From an uncultured Oscillospiraceae bacterium (GTDB lineage Bacteria > Bacillota > Clostridia > Oscillospirales > Oscillospiraceae), in contig CAKTMF010000002.1 in assembly GCA_934573855.1 (NCBI GenBank), forward strand, positions 1 to 64,000: a DNA stretch of 64,000 bases, given 5' to 3'. Position 1 is the first letter of the stretch, and every line of letters starts with the position of its first letter. Positions 34,188 through 43,423 of this stretch are shown piece by piece. The notes beneath the pieces were generated by a model that was not told where the DNA came from, ran no database searches, and was given only the letters and a program-made list of their open reading frames with translations. The translations under genes and the position numbers were made by a program.

Positions 34188-35519
34188 ATGAGAACAAAAA
34201 TATATACAGAAAAGAAGTCCGTGCTTTTCGTTATGCTTGCCGTGTTTTTGATCATGACGCTGCTTTCCTTTTTAACGCCGATGATCGCGGACGATTATAA
34301 TTACTGCTTCAGCTTTGCGGACGGCCGGAGGATCAGCTCTGTCGGCGCTATCATTGAGTCGATGATAGCACACAGAAGTGCCGTAAACGGTCGGATCGTC
34401 GCCCACAGTCTTGTTCAGCTCTTTCTTATGCTGCCGAAGGCGGTGTTTAATGTGGCAAACGGGCTTGCCGCGGCGGTTTTTGTGTTTCTTGTCTCCCTGT
34501 TTTCCGATGCAGGCTCCGATAAAAAGAACATACTTGTAATGCTCTTCTCGGTGCTGTCGCTCTGGTACTTCGTACCCCAGTTCGGCGAGGTCTTTCTTTG
34601 GCTCGACGGGGCGTTCAACTACGGCTGGGCAATGCTGTTTTCGCTGCTGTTCGTGCTTCCGTTTTACCTTGAATTTACCGGAAACAGGCTAAAAATACAG
34701 GGCTGGGTAAAGATCGTTTATGCAGTTCTTGCCTTTGCAGCCGGTGCGTACTCCGAGAGCATTTCCCTTGCAATGCTTTTTACGGCGCTGTGTCTCTTTG
34801 CGGGGGTCCGCGTTCAAGGGGCGAAAATTCCCCGTTTCCTTACGGCAGCTCTGGCAGCCGCATTTCTGGGGTACATATTTATGATGTTATCCCCATCCGA
34901 GCTCAGCGGAAGGACCGGAGAATTTTCTGTTTCTGCCGTTGCGCGGAATTTTGAGTACATCATTCAGCAGACTCTTACATGTCTCGGCGGACTTTACTGC
35001 GTGTTCATGCTGATACTTGGCGTGTCGATAGAAGCGGAATTGACGAAGCCAAAAAGCGAGCGGGATATCAGGCCGGTGATTTTTGCAGTCATTGCCTTTC
35101 TCGGCGGGCTTGGGTCGATCGCCGCCTTTACCTTTGCGAGATACTTTCCAAACAGAGCAATGTGCGCGTCGGCCTGCTGGACGATAGTCGCAAGTGCCGT
35201 GCTGCTCTCAAGGGTTTTCCTGCGCAGACGCTCGTTCGTTTCGGGACTGACCGCCGTCCTGACGGTGCTGTTTGCGTTTTCATTCGTCCTCGGTGTGCTG
35301 GATATAGCGGTGGTCCACAAGAAATCCAATGAGAGGCTCGCACAGATCGCCGCAGCGAAGGCAGCCGGTGAACGCAGTATAACTCTGGAAAAATTCGTCG
35401 CAGACACGAAATACAGTCCCGCATATGAACTCACGGATATAGCCGACGGGGAAAACGAGTGGCCAAACGACGCCATAGCGTGGTATTTCGATTTTGATAC
35501 GGTAAGCGGGAAGAGATAG
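34188..35519 (+). CDS. Multi-spanning membrane protein (DUF6056-like)
   Basis: A 443-residue protein with about ten to eleven hydrophobic segments. The first extracytoplasmic loop has MIADDYNYCFSFADG, an acidic DDYNY motif typical of DUF6056 and of GT-C-like glycosyltransferase or lipid-carrier-handling proteins. The C-terminal 60 residues are soluble. No catalytic role can be assigned. The start ATG has GGGAGG 8 nt upstream. A+T content looks higher than in the neighbouring genes, which may point to recent acquisition. It is expressed from its own promoter next to a divergent Xre gene. Confidence 0.75.
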   Translation: MRTKIYTEKKSVLFVMLAVFLIMTLLSFLTPMIADDYNYCFSFADGRRISSVGAIIESMIAHRSAVNGRIVAHSLVQLFLMLPKAVFNVANGLAAAVFVFLVSLFSDAGSDKKNILVMLFSVLSLWYFVPQFGEVFLWLDGAFNYGWAMLFSLLFVLPFYLEFTGNRLKIQGWVKIVYAVLAFAAGAYSESISLAMLFTALCLFAGVRVQGAKIPRFLTAALAAAFLGYIFMMLSPSELSGRTGEFSVSAVARNFEYIIQQTLTCLGGLYCVFMLILGVSIEAELTKPKSERDIRPVIFAVIAFLGGLGSIAAFTFARYFPNRAMCASACWTIVASAVLLSRVFLRRRSFVSGLTAVLTVLFAFSFVLGVLDIAVVHKKSNERLAQIAAAKAAGERSITLEKFVADTKYSPAYELTDIADGENEWPNDAIAWYFDFDTVSGKR

Positions 35520-35520
35520 T

Positions 35521-35560
35521 AGTAACCGGCCGGCTGAGAACACTCAGCCGGCCGGTTACT
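35521..35560. terminator. Perfect 18-bp hairpin between convergent genes
   Basis: Arms 35521-35538 and 35543-35560 with a 4-nt loop. Neither side has a T run, so it may act as a transcription roadblock or RNA-stabilising hairpin rather than a classical terminator. Confidence 0.6.
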
Positions 35561-35569
35561 GTTGAGATA

Positions 35570-36859
<1,290 letters not shown>

Positions 36860-36889
36860 ATATTTGCCCTCCTGAATTAGTGTACAGTA

Positions 36890-36918
36890 ATTATACCCTT
36901 TTCGGCGTGAAAAATAAA
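36890..36918 (-). promoter_or_regulatory. eno promoter
   Basis: On the minus strand TTTATT (36913-36918), 17 bp, TATAAT (36890-36895). The -35 box is weak. Confidence 0.5.
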
Positions 36919-37057
36919 GAGACAGTTTGTGAAAACTCCGCACGCGCACAGTATACCGCCTGCCGCGGAATCGTAATGTTGAACACAAGTCATAGCTCCA
37001 CGTTGAAAAAAGTATCGCAGCCCGCTGCCGATTCACCGCTGCGGGAGCCTTTAACAC

Positions 37058-37357
37058 TCAGAAATTTCTATTTTTGTACTCCGTACCCCAGACCTCCATC
37101 GCCTTGATGATCGGGCGCACAGACTCGCCCAGTTCGGAGAGGGCATATTCCACCCTCGGCGGGACTTCGGGATAAACTGTGCGGGTGATGATACCGTCGG
37201 CTTCCATGGAACGCAGGCTGTCCGTCAGCGCCTTCTGGCTGATACCCTCCAGGTCTTTTTTCAGCTCATTGAACCGCCACGGGCGGGACATAAGATTCCG
37301 CATGATAAGCAGCTTCCATTTGCTGCCGATCATTTGGACGGTAATGGCTACCGGGCA
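37058..37357 (-). CDS. HxlR-family regulator, 5' end unresolved
   Basis: The frame encodes a winged helix protein of the HxlR type from CPVAITVQMIGSKWKLLIMRNLM onward (SQKALTDSLRSMEADGII is the recognition region, PRVEYALSELG the wing). HxlR proteins normally begin 5-15 residues before this Cys. Here no ATG, GTG or TTG occurs between the start of the homology and about residue 70 of an antisense extension that runs under the macrodomain gene. The only internal start, ATG at 37333, would cut off part of the first helix. The gene is therefore probably 5'-truncated or damaged. The coordinates cover the recognisable homology. Divergent HxlR genes do accompany sirtuin-macrodomain modules elsewhere. 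Confidence 0.55.
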   Translation of the reverse strand, partial: CPVAITVQMIGSKWKLLIMRNLMSRPWRFNELKKDLEGISQKALTDSLRSMEADGIITRTVYPEVPPRVEYALSELGESVRPIIKAMEVWGTEYKNRNF

Positions 37358-37410
37358 GGCAGGAAAAGCGCCTGCCCCACGCCGGGCAGCGCCGGAAAGG
37401 AGAACGCAGG

Positions 37411-38094
37411 ATGGATCAGTCTGAACGGCGGCTGTTTCTGATACGGTCGCTTTTGAGCGAGAAAAAAGAATATCGGGATATCGGTATCCCGGCAGAGCCT
37501 GACGGCCAGCGGCCGCTCCTGCGCGGCCTGATGAACGTTCGTGCGCCGCAGCGGGCGGATACAGAGTTTTTGAAAGTACAGGACGAGTATCTGCGGGCCG
37601 AGACCGCTGCAAAGGGCGTCACCGACATCGCGGACCTGACACCCATACGGCAGGGGCTGTATCTCTGGCAGGGCGACATTACCACGCTCAGATGTGACGC
37701 CATCGTCAACGCGGCCAACTCCGGCATGACCGGCTGCTATATTCCGAATCACCGCTGCATTGACAATGCCATTCACACCTTTGCGGGCGTGGACCTGCGC
37801 CTTGCCTGCGCGGAGCTGATGGAAAAACAAGGCCACCCGGAACCGACCGGGCGGGCAAAAATCACCCCGGCGTTCGATCTTCCCTGCCGGTATGTGCTGC
37901 ACACCGTCGGCCCGATCATTCAGGGCAGGGTGACACCGCGTGACCGCGAGAGGCTTTTCTCCTGCTACCGCTCCTGTCTGGAGCTGGCGGCAGAAAACGG
38001 TCTGGAGAGCGTGGCGTTCTGCTGCATTTCCACGGGAGAATTTCATTTCCCCAATGAGCAGGCGGCGCAGATCGCCGCAGAAATGGTCAAATAA
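37411..38094 (+). CDS. Zinc-type macrodomain protein-ADP-ribose hydrolase, cut by in-frame TAA
   Basis: The 227-residue frame contains a helical N-terminal region (1-80) and a macrodomain (about 85-227). It has the ADP-ribose site DAIVNAANSGMTGC, the motif GCYIPNHRCIDNAIH typical of zinc-dependent macrodomains linked to class M sirtuins, LHTVGPII and ISTGEFHFPNEQAA. The enzyme removes ADP-ribose placed by the neighbouring sirtuin. After MVK a TAA (38092-38094) stops the frame, but the same frame continues with about 30 residues that look like the normal C-terminus (KKVIFNVFKDKDREIYERL). So this is a nonsense allele or an unusual stop, at least in this sequence. The ATG has AAAGGAG 9 nt upstream. 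Confidence 0.8.
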   Translation: MDQSERRLFLIRSLLSEKKEYRDIGIPAEPDGQRPLLRGLMNVRAPQRADTEFLKVQDEYLRAETAAKGVTDIADLTPIRQGLYLWQGDITTLRCDAIVNAANSGMTGCYIPNHRCIDNAIHTFAGVDLRLACAELMEKQGHPEPTGRAKITPAFDLPCRYVLHTVGPIIQGRVTPRDRERLFSCYRSCLELAAENGLESVAFCCISTGEFHFPNEQAAQIAAEMVK

Positions 38095-38220
38095 TTTCCG
38101 AAAAAGCAAACCAGTGTCAAGAAAGTGATCTTCAATGTTTTCAAGGATAAGGACAGAGAAATATACGAACGATTACCCACAGCAGATCAGTCGGCTGGAG
38201 GCAGCACTGCGGGAATGTGA
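38095..38220 (+). pseudogene. Orphaned C-terminal segment of the macrodomain gene
   Basis: Reading on from the TAA in the same frame gives a segment including SVKKVIFNVFKDKDREIYERL, the expected last strand and helix of this macrodomain family, then about 12 unrelated residues until TGA at 38218. From 38135 on it overlaps the sirtuin gene in another frame. Confidence 0.6.
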
Positions 38221-39001
38221 CGCCGTTGTGATCGGCGCCGGAGCAGGGCTTTCCACCTCGGCGGGCTTTACCTACGACGGCGAGCGCTTTGAAAAATACT
38301 TTTCCGATTTCGCGGCAAAGTACGGCATTCGGGATATGTACAGCGGCGGCTTTTACCCCTTCCCGTCGAGGGAAGAATTTTGGGCGTACTGGAGCCGGTA
38401 TATCTATATCAACCGCTATATGGACGCCCCGAAACCGGTCTATGAAACTCTTTTGAGGCTGGCGTCCGACAAGGACTATTTCGTTATCACGACAAATGTG
38501 GATCATTGCTTTCAGAAGGCGGGCTTTGATAAAAAGCGGCTGTTCTACACGCAGGGTGACTACGGCCTTTTCCAGTGCAGCGGACCGTGCCGTCAGGAGA
38601 CCTTTGACAATGAGGCGGCCATCCGTGAAATGGTCGAACGGCAGGAGAACATGCGTGTTCCGGCTGAGCTGTTGCCCGTCTGCCCGCACTGCGGCAGGCC
38701 GATGACCATGAATCTCCGCGCCGACGACAGCTTTGTTGAGGATGAGGGCTGGCACCGGGCGGCGGAGCGGTACGAAAACTTCCTCCGCACCCGCGCGGGA
38801 GGTAAGCTCCTCTTTCTTGAACTGGGCGTCGGCTACAATACCCCGGTCATAATCAAGTACCCCTTCTGGCAGATGACGGCCAAAGATCCGAACGCCGTCT
38901 ATGCCTGTATCAATCAGGGGCAGGCGAGCTGCCCGCGGGAGATCGAGCGGCAGTCGATCTGTATCAATGCGGATATCGGCAGTGTACTTGCTTCGTTATG
39001 A
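38135..39001 (+). CDS. Class M sirtuin (protein ADP-ribosyltransferase)
   Basis: A 288-residue NAD-dependent enzyme of the SirTM class. It shows GAGAGLSTSAGF (34-45), TTNVD (N121, D123), and TQGDYG where the catalytic His of deacetylases is replaced by Gln (Q140). The zinc Cys are C148, C152, C183 and C186. SirTM enzymes studied in Staphylococcus and Streptococcus ADP-ribosylate the lipoyl-carrier protein GcvH-L; neither gcvH-L nor lplA2 is in this window, so the target here is unknown. The ATG at 38135 lacks a good ribosome binding site and lies inside the former macrodomain reading frame; the family-like sequence begins at about residue 10 (YTNDYPQQ). Translation may depend on coupling. Confidence 0.85.
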   Translation: MFSRIRTEKYTNDYPQQISRLEAALRECDAVVIGAGAGLSTSAGFTYDGERFEKYFSDFAAKYGIRDMYSGGFYPFPSREEFWAYWSRYIYINRYMDAPKPVYETLLRLASDKDYFVITTNVDHCFQKAGFDKKRLFYTQGDYGLFQCSGPCRQETFDNEAAIREMVERQENMRVPAELLPVCPHCGRPMTMNLRADDSFVEDEGWHRAAERYENFLRTRAGGKLLFLELGVGYNTPVIIKYPFWQMTAKDPNAVYACINQGQASCPREIERQSICINADIGSVLASL

Positions 39002-39004
39002 AAA

Positions 39005-39044
39005 AGAGCTATCTGACTTCGTTTGAGATCAGGTAGCTCTTTAT
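39005..39044 (+). terminator. Terminator after the sirtuin gene
   Basis: AGAGCTATCTGA (39005-39016) pairs with TCAGGTAGCTCT (39029-39040) with one G-T pair, followed by TTATTCTT. Confidence 0.7.
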
Positions 39045-39140
39045 TCTTGGAGAATCTTAAAATGTTGTCATTTTGTTGTCACGGGGCAATTCCGTAACGC
39101 AAAAGTCTAGTATTTTCAAGGCTTTTCAGCCTTTCTGGTA

Positions 39141-40121
39141 TTATTCCCACTCGATCGTTCCGCAGGGCTTGGGGGTGAGGTCATAGAGGACGCGGTTGAC
39201 GCCCTTGACCTCGGCGGTGATACGGCGGGTGATATGGTTCAAAAGCGCGTAGGGTATCTCCTCCACGGTGGCGGAGGTGGCGTCGACGGAGTTGACCGCA
39301 CGGATGACCACTGGCCAGTCGTAGGTACGCTTACCGTCGCTGATACCGGTGGACTTGAAATCGGGGACGATGGTGAAATACTGCCACACCTTGCCCTCAA
39401 GGCCGTTCTTCGCGAACTCCTCGCGGAGGATGGCGTCGGACTCGCGGACTGCCTCGAGGCGGTCACGGGTGATCGCGCCCACACAGCGGACGCCGAGTCC
39501 CGGGCCGGGGAACGGCTGGCGATAGACCATGCCGTCGGGAAGTCCCAGCGCCTTGCCGACCACGCGGACCTCGTCCTTATAGAGGAACTTCACCGGCTCT
39601 ACCAGCTCGAAATCCAGCTCCTCGGGCAGGCCGCCGACGTTGTGGTGCGCCTTCACGCCGTGGCTCTCGAGAATGTCGGGGTAAATCGTTCCCTGTGCAA
39701 GAAACTCGATACCGTTGAGCTTCTTTGCCTCCTCGGCAAAGACCTCGATGAACTCCTTGCCGATTATCTTGCGCTTTGTCTCCGGGTCGGTGACGCCGGC
39801 GAGCTTGTCAAGAAAACGGTCGACCGCGTCGACGTATATGAGATTCGCGTCCATCTGGTTGCGGAACACCTCGATGACCTGCTCCGGCTCGCCCTTGCGC
39901 AGGAGGCCGTGGTTAACGTGTACGCAGACGAGCTGCTTGCCGACAGCCTTTATCAGCAGCGCCGCGACCACAGAGGAGTCAACGCCGCCGGAGAGCGCCA
40001 GCAGTACCTTCTTTTCGCCTATCTGTGCGCGGAGAGCCTCTATCTGCTCCGCAATGAACTTCTCCGCAAGCTCTGGGGTAGTTATGCGCACCATGGATTC
40101 GGGACGGATGTTATCTGACAT
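39141..40121 (-). CDS. guaA: GMP synthase, ATP-pyrophosphatase subunit only
   Basis: A 326-residue protein that corresponds to the C-terminal two thirds of GuaA. The PP-loop is LALSGGVDSS (41-50), followed by HVNHGLLRKGE, AQGTIYPDILESHG, the RQPFPGPGLGVR motif and the dimerisation domain ending KPCGTIEWE. It adenylates XMP and aminates it to GMP. The roughly 190-residue N-terminal glutaminase domain of the usual 510-520-residue enzyme is absent. The ATG at 40121 has GGAGG 8 nt upstream and an identifiable promoter, so this is a genuine start and not a truncation. It must use free ammonia or a separately encoded glutaminase, as in archaea. Confidence 0.93.
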   Translation of the reverse strand: MSDNIRPESMVRITTPELAEKFIAEQIEALRAQIGEKKVLLALSGGVDSSVVAALLIKAVGKQLVCVHVNHGLLRKGEPEQVIEVFRNQMDANLIYVDAVDRFLDKLAGVTDPETKRKIIGKEFIEVFAEEAKKLNGIEFLAQGTIYPDILESHGVKAHHNVGGLPEELDFELVEPVKFLYKDEVRVVGKALGLPDGMVYRQPFPGPGLGVRCVGAITRDRLEAVRESDAILREEFAKNGLEGKVWQYFTIVPDFKSTGISDGKRTYDWPVVIRAVNSVDATSATVEEIPYALLNHITRRITAEVKGVNRVLYDLTPKPCGTIEWE

Positions 40122-40155
40122 TTCTGTTCCTCCGTTATTCTGCAATTTCGCTGTA

Positions 40156-40184
40156 ATTATATCCTTGAACGGGCGTTGACGCAA
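40156..40184 (-). promoter_or_regulatory. guaA promoter
   Basis: On the minus strand TTGCGT (40179-40184), 17 bp, TATAAT (40156-40161). Confidence 0.7.
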
Positions 40185-40229
40185 GAAAAATCTGCACCGT
40201 CCGCGCGTTCACGGACGCCTTCGGCTCCG

Positions 40230-41618
40230 TCAGCCCCCGTCCGCGTAGTATTTCGGGTCCTTCCAGTAGTAGGAGAACTCGTCCCTGTCGTAACCGAACT
40301 GCTCGCGCAGCAGGATATAGCGCGGGTGATAGACGGGTATGTACATGTCCCAGTCCGCCTTATACACCATGTCGGAGTATCGCCAGCCGCCCTCGGTGGG
40401 GTCATTGACGGTGGTGTCCACGACGCAGTCGGGAACGCGGGACTTGAACTCCTCCACCTGCTCGGCCGGAATGGGCGTGAGCGCGCCTATCCACAGCCGC
40501 TCAAGATTCGTCAGCCCGTACAGCGGCGTGATATCCGTGCAGTCAAAGAGCCAGCCGATATTCAGATGGTGCAGGTTCGTAAGCCCCGAGAGCGGGCTGA
40601 GGTCGCTGACCCATGTGGTCTGAAGCTCAAGATACTCAAGGTTCTTGCAGTTGGCGAGGGGCGAGGCGTCCGAGTAATGGCACAGCGCGACGATGGCCAC
40701 CTCGAGCTTGGGCATGTACGCGACGAAATCTATGCTGTCGAGCGTGGGGTTATGGCCCACGTCCAGATACTTCACGTCCGTGCAGTATTTGAGCGACTGC
40801 GTATTGTAGCTCGTCAGCTCGCCGCCCAGCGTCGGGCGGGAGGCAAGTATTTTTTCAACGTCCGTGCGTACGCTGTATGCCGAGCCGAACCACACGCGCC
40901 ACACCACCTTGACATTGGGGAAATCATCCCGGATGGCGGCCATGTCCTCATCGGACACATGGCAGGAGTCCATGTCGAGATATGTACACGCCCTCATGCA
41001 CTCCAGCAGCTCGCGCGCCTGCGCGCCGCCGTCGTCCATGATGATGTGGTTGAGGTCAAGCGTCTTCTCGGCGAGGTTTATCGTTTTCCCAAAGCGGCTC
41101 ACGCTGTAGTCGCACACCGCGCCCGGCGCGGCGGAGAGCAGGAGCTTTACGTCCTCGAGCGCAGGCGCGTTCTCCCGCTCCTCGCTGCCGAGGATGATGC
41201 GCTCAAGTCCGGGCAGAAGGCCGAGGCTGTCCGCGGCCTTGCGAAGCTGGGCGGCGGTGAGCGCGGAGAGGTCAAGCTCCGTGTCGCCGCTCCCGGCGGT
41301 GACGCCTCCCGGCAGGGCAACGGTATAATGTACGTCGACCTCCGGGTGTCCGGCCGCCCATGCCGCGATCTCCTCACAGCAGTCGCTGCCGTCGGCGACC
41401 AGCTTTTTCAGCCGGGGAAGCTCGTTGAGCTTTTCCGTTTCACCGGGCTGCAGGACGATCTGAAGCCCCTCGGTATCCCACTGCACCGCACCCTGGGCAA
41501 ATATCACCGGCTGGGGCGTGGGTTCGGGCGTCGGCTCCGGCTCCGCCGCCGTGCCGCAGCCCGCGAGCAGCAGGCACAGCAGTGCAAGGAGCGGTATGAT
41601 TTTCCAAAAGCTTTTCAT
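40230..41618 (-). CDS. Leucine-rich-repeat lipoprotein (paralogue A)
   Basis: A 462-residue surface lipoprotein. The signal peptide ends in the lipobox LLLAGC (Cys near 21), followed by a P/E/T-rich linker, an N-terminal region with two repeats of a short alpha/beta unit (LDLSALTAAQLRKAADSLGLLPGLERIILG), and leucine-rich repeats (about 300-400: LEYLELQTTWVSDLSPLSGLTNLHHL, DITPLYGLTNLERLWIG). The C-terminus has a conserved tyrosine-rich tail (LLREQFGYDRDEFSYYWKDP). It begins 12 nt after a paralogous gene with which it shares sequence over most of its length. Such proteins probably bind ligands outside the cell; the role is unknown. Confidence 0.8.
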   Translation of the reverse strand: MKSFWKIIPLLALLCLLLAGCGTAAEPEPTPEPTPQPVIFAQGAVQWDTEGLQIVLQPGETEKLNELPRLKKLVADGSDCCEEIAAWAAGHPEVDVHYTVALPGGVTAGSGDTELDLSALTAAQLRKAADSLGLLPGLERIILGSEERENAPALEDVKLLLSAAPGAVCDYSVSRFGKTINLAEKTLDLNHIIMDDGGAQARELLECMRACTYLDMDSCHVSDEDMAAIRDDFPNVKVVWRVWFGSAYSVRTDVEKILASRPTLGGELTSYNTQSLKYCTDVKYLDVGHNPTLDSIDFVAYMPKLEVAIVALCHYSDASPLANCKNLEYLELQTTWVSDLSPLSGLTNLHHLNIGWLFDCTDITPLYGLTNLERLWIGALTPIPAEQVEEFKSRVPDCVVDTTVNDPTEGGWRYSDMVYKADWDMYIPVYHPRYILLREQFGYDRDEFSYYWKDPKYYADGG

Positions 41619-41629
41619 CGTTCGCTCCC

Positions 41630-43276
41630 TCAGACTCCGTACATTCCCACATACTCGGGCGGACACGGCTCCTGACACTTGGGGTCGAGCCAGTAGAAGG
41701 AGTAGTCCTGTCCGTTGTATCCCATCTGCTCGCGCAGCAGCTCGTGGCGCGGCACCCACCAGTATCTGGGTATCGCCGGGTCGTATTTGTAGTAGCGCCA
41801 TTTCTCGCCGTGAGGCTCGGAGGCGGTGGTATTTATGTCGCAGTTCGGCGCGCATTCGCGCATATGCTCCACCTGGTCGGCCGGGATAGGCGTCGTGGAG
41901 GTTATCCACAGGCGTTCAAGCTCCGTGAGGCCGTACAGGGGCGAGATATCCGTAAGCCCCGGCAGCTCGCCGATGTTCAGATGGCGCAGGCTCTTCAGGT
42001 CCGCGAGAGGGCTGAGGTCGGTGACGTTCGTGGTCTGTATCTCGAGATATTCAAGGTTATAGCAGTGTTCGAGCGGCGTGAGGTCGCTGACGTTGTTCAT
42101 GGCGATTATAAAGGCCTCGAGCTTCGGCATTTTGGCGCAGAAGGAGATGTCGGTGATCTCCACGTTGTGGCCGAGGTCAAGGAAGCGCACGTCGGTGCAG
42201 TACTGAAGAAGGCTCGCGTCCTCGTCATATATCGTGCCGCCGACGGAGGGCTTGGAGGCAAGTATCTTTTCGACGTCGGTGCGCACGCTGTAGCGCTTCG
42301 CGAACCATATGCGCCAGACTATTTTCATCTCCGGGAAGTCAGCCTGCAGCGCGGCCATGTCCTCATTGGATATGCCGCAGGAGTCCATATCGACGTAGGT
42401 GCAGCGCTTCATGTACGGCAGCACCCTGCGCACGGCCGCCCCACCATCGTTCATCGGCACATACCAGAAGTCCATCGACTCGTCCAGCGTGGAAAACTCC
42501 TTGCCGAAAAGCTCAAAGCGGTACTCGATATCGGCGCCGGGGCAGGCGGTCTGCACAAGACCCACATCGTCAAAGCTCAGCCCGTCCGACTCGCTGCCCA
42601 TATCTATCGTCTTGAGTGCCGCGGCGCGTGAAAGGAGCGGCGAGACCGCGCTCAGCTCGTCGTGGCTCGCTCCGCTGAGGTCAAGCGACTCGGTGGAGGC
42701 GTCCACGGTCTGCCCCGCGACGGAGAAGCTGTAGGAAAAAGCGGCCTCGGGATACTTCTCAAAAAGGGTGAGCATGTCGTCCACCGTAAGGCTCCCCTCA
42801 CTGCCGTCGTAGTTGCCAAGCTCGATACTCGTGACGTTCGGAAGATATTCCAGCAGCTCCATGGTCTTTTCAAGCTCGTCGTGGGCGGTGCCTGTCAGAT
42901 CGACGGAGACGGCGGAGTTCTCGTAGCGCTTGCCGTTGGGCAGCTCGAGATCGTATAGGACCTTTACATCGGGGTGAGACTTCATCCACGCGGCGATCTC
43001 GCCGAAGTTGCCGCTGCCGCGAAGATCCGCAAAGCGCAGTCCGTCGAACTCGTCGAGCAGGGCCGTCTCGCCGCTCTGCAGCACGGCCACAAGCTCCGTC
43101 GACGCCGCGTCGTATGTACCGGCGCTCAGCTCCACCCTGCGCGGGATTATTGAGCTGAAAATATCGCTGCCCTTTGAGCCGTCCTTGGGCGATATTCCCA
43201 ATATCACCGCGGCGGCAAGAAACAGCAGCATGATGATCCGCGATGCCGTGCTTTCTCTCGATTTCTTTCTTTTCAT
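41630..43276 (-). CDS. Leucine-rich-repeat exported protein (paralogue B)
   Basis: A 548-residue protein anchored or exported by one N-terminal hydrophobic segment (about 13-28; no lipobox). It contains repeated alpha/beta units (SVDLTGTAHDELEKTMELLEYLPNVTSIELG and SLDLSGASHDELSAVSPLLSRAAALKTIDMG), a shared central block (CTYVDMDSCGISNEDMAALQADFPEMKIVWRIWF) and leucine-rich repeats (LEYLEIQTTNVTDLSPLADLKSLRHLNIG), and it ends with LLREQMGYNGQDYSFYWLDP. It is clearly a duplicate of the downstream gene, with one extra N-terminal repeat. The ATG has GGAGG 7 nt upstream. The two genes form an operon, and substrates are unknown. Confidence 0.8.
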   Translation of the reverse strand: MKRKKSRESTASRIIMLLFLAAAVILGISPKDGSKGSDIFSSIIPRRVELSAGTYDAASTELVAVLQSGETALLDEFDGLRFADLRGSGNFGEIAAWMKSHPDVKVLYDLELPNGKRYENSAVSVDLTGTAHDELEKTMELLEYLPNVTSIELGNYDGSEGSLTVDDMLTLFEKYPEAAFSYSFSVAGQTVDASTESLDLSGASHDELSAVSPLLSRAAALKTIDMGSESDGLSFDDVGLVQTACPGADIEYRFELFGKEFSTLDESMDFWYVPMNDGGAAVRRVLPYMKRCTYVDMDSCGISNEDMAALQADFPEMKIVWRIWFAKRYSVRTDVEKILASKPSVGGTIYDEDASLLQYCTDVRFLDLGHNVEITDISFCAKMPKLEAFIIAMNNVSDLTPLEHCYNLEYLEIQTTNVTDLSPLADLKSLRHLNIGELPGLTDISPLYGLTELERLWITSTTPIPADQVEHMRECAPNCDINTTASEPHGEKWRYYKYDPAIPRYWWVPRHELLREQMGYNGQDYSFYWLDPKCQEPCPPEYVGMYGV

Positions 43277-43423
43277 CCCAAAACCTCCGGTGCGCGCCAG
43301 AAAAATCTGTAACTTTCAGTATATCAGAGCCGCTGTGTTTTTTCAAGATTTCACCATTCTTTTTTATTCGGCCTCTTACCGGCGCGAAAAAGCGTTTTCC
43401 CGGTGCTTTTTCCGCAAAAAGCC

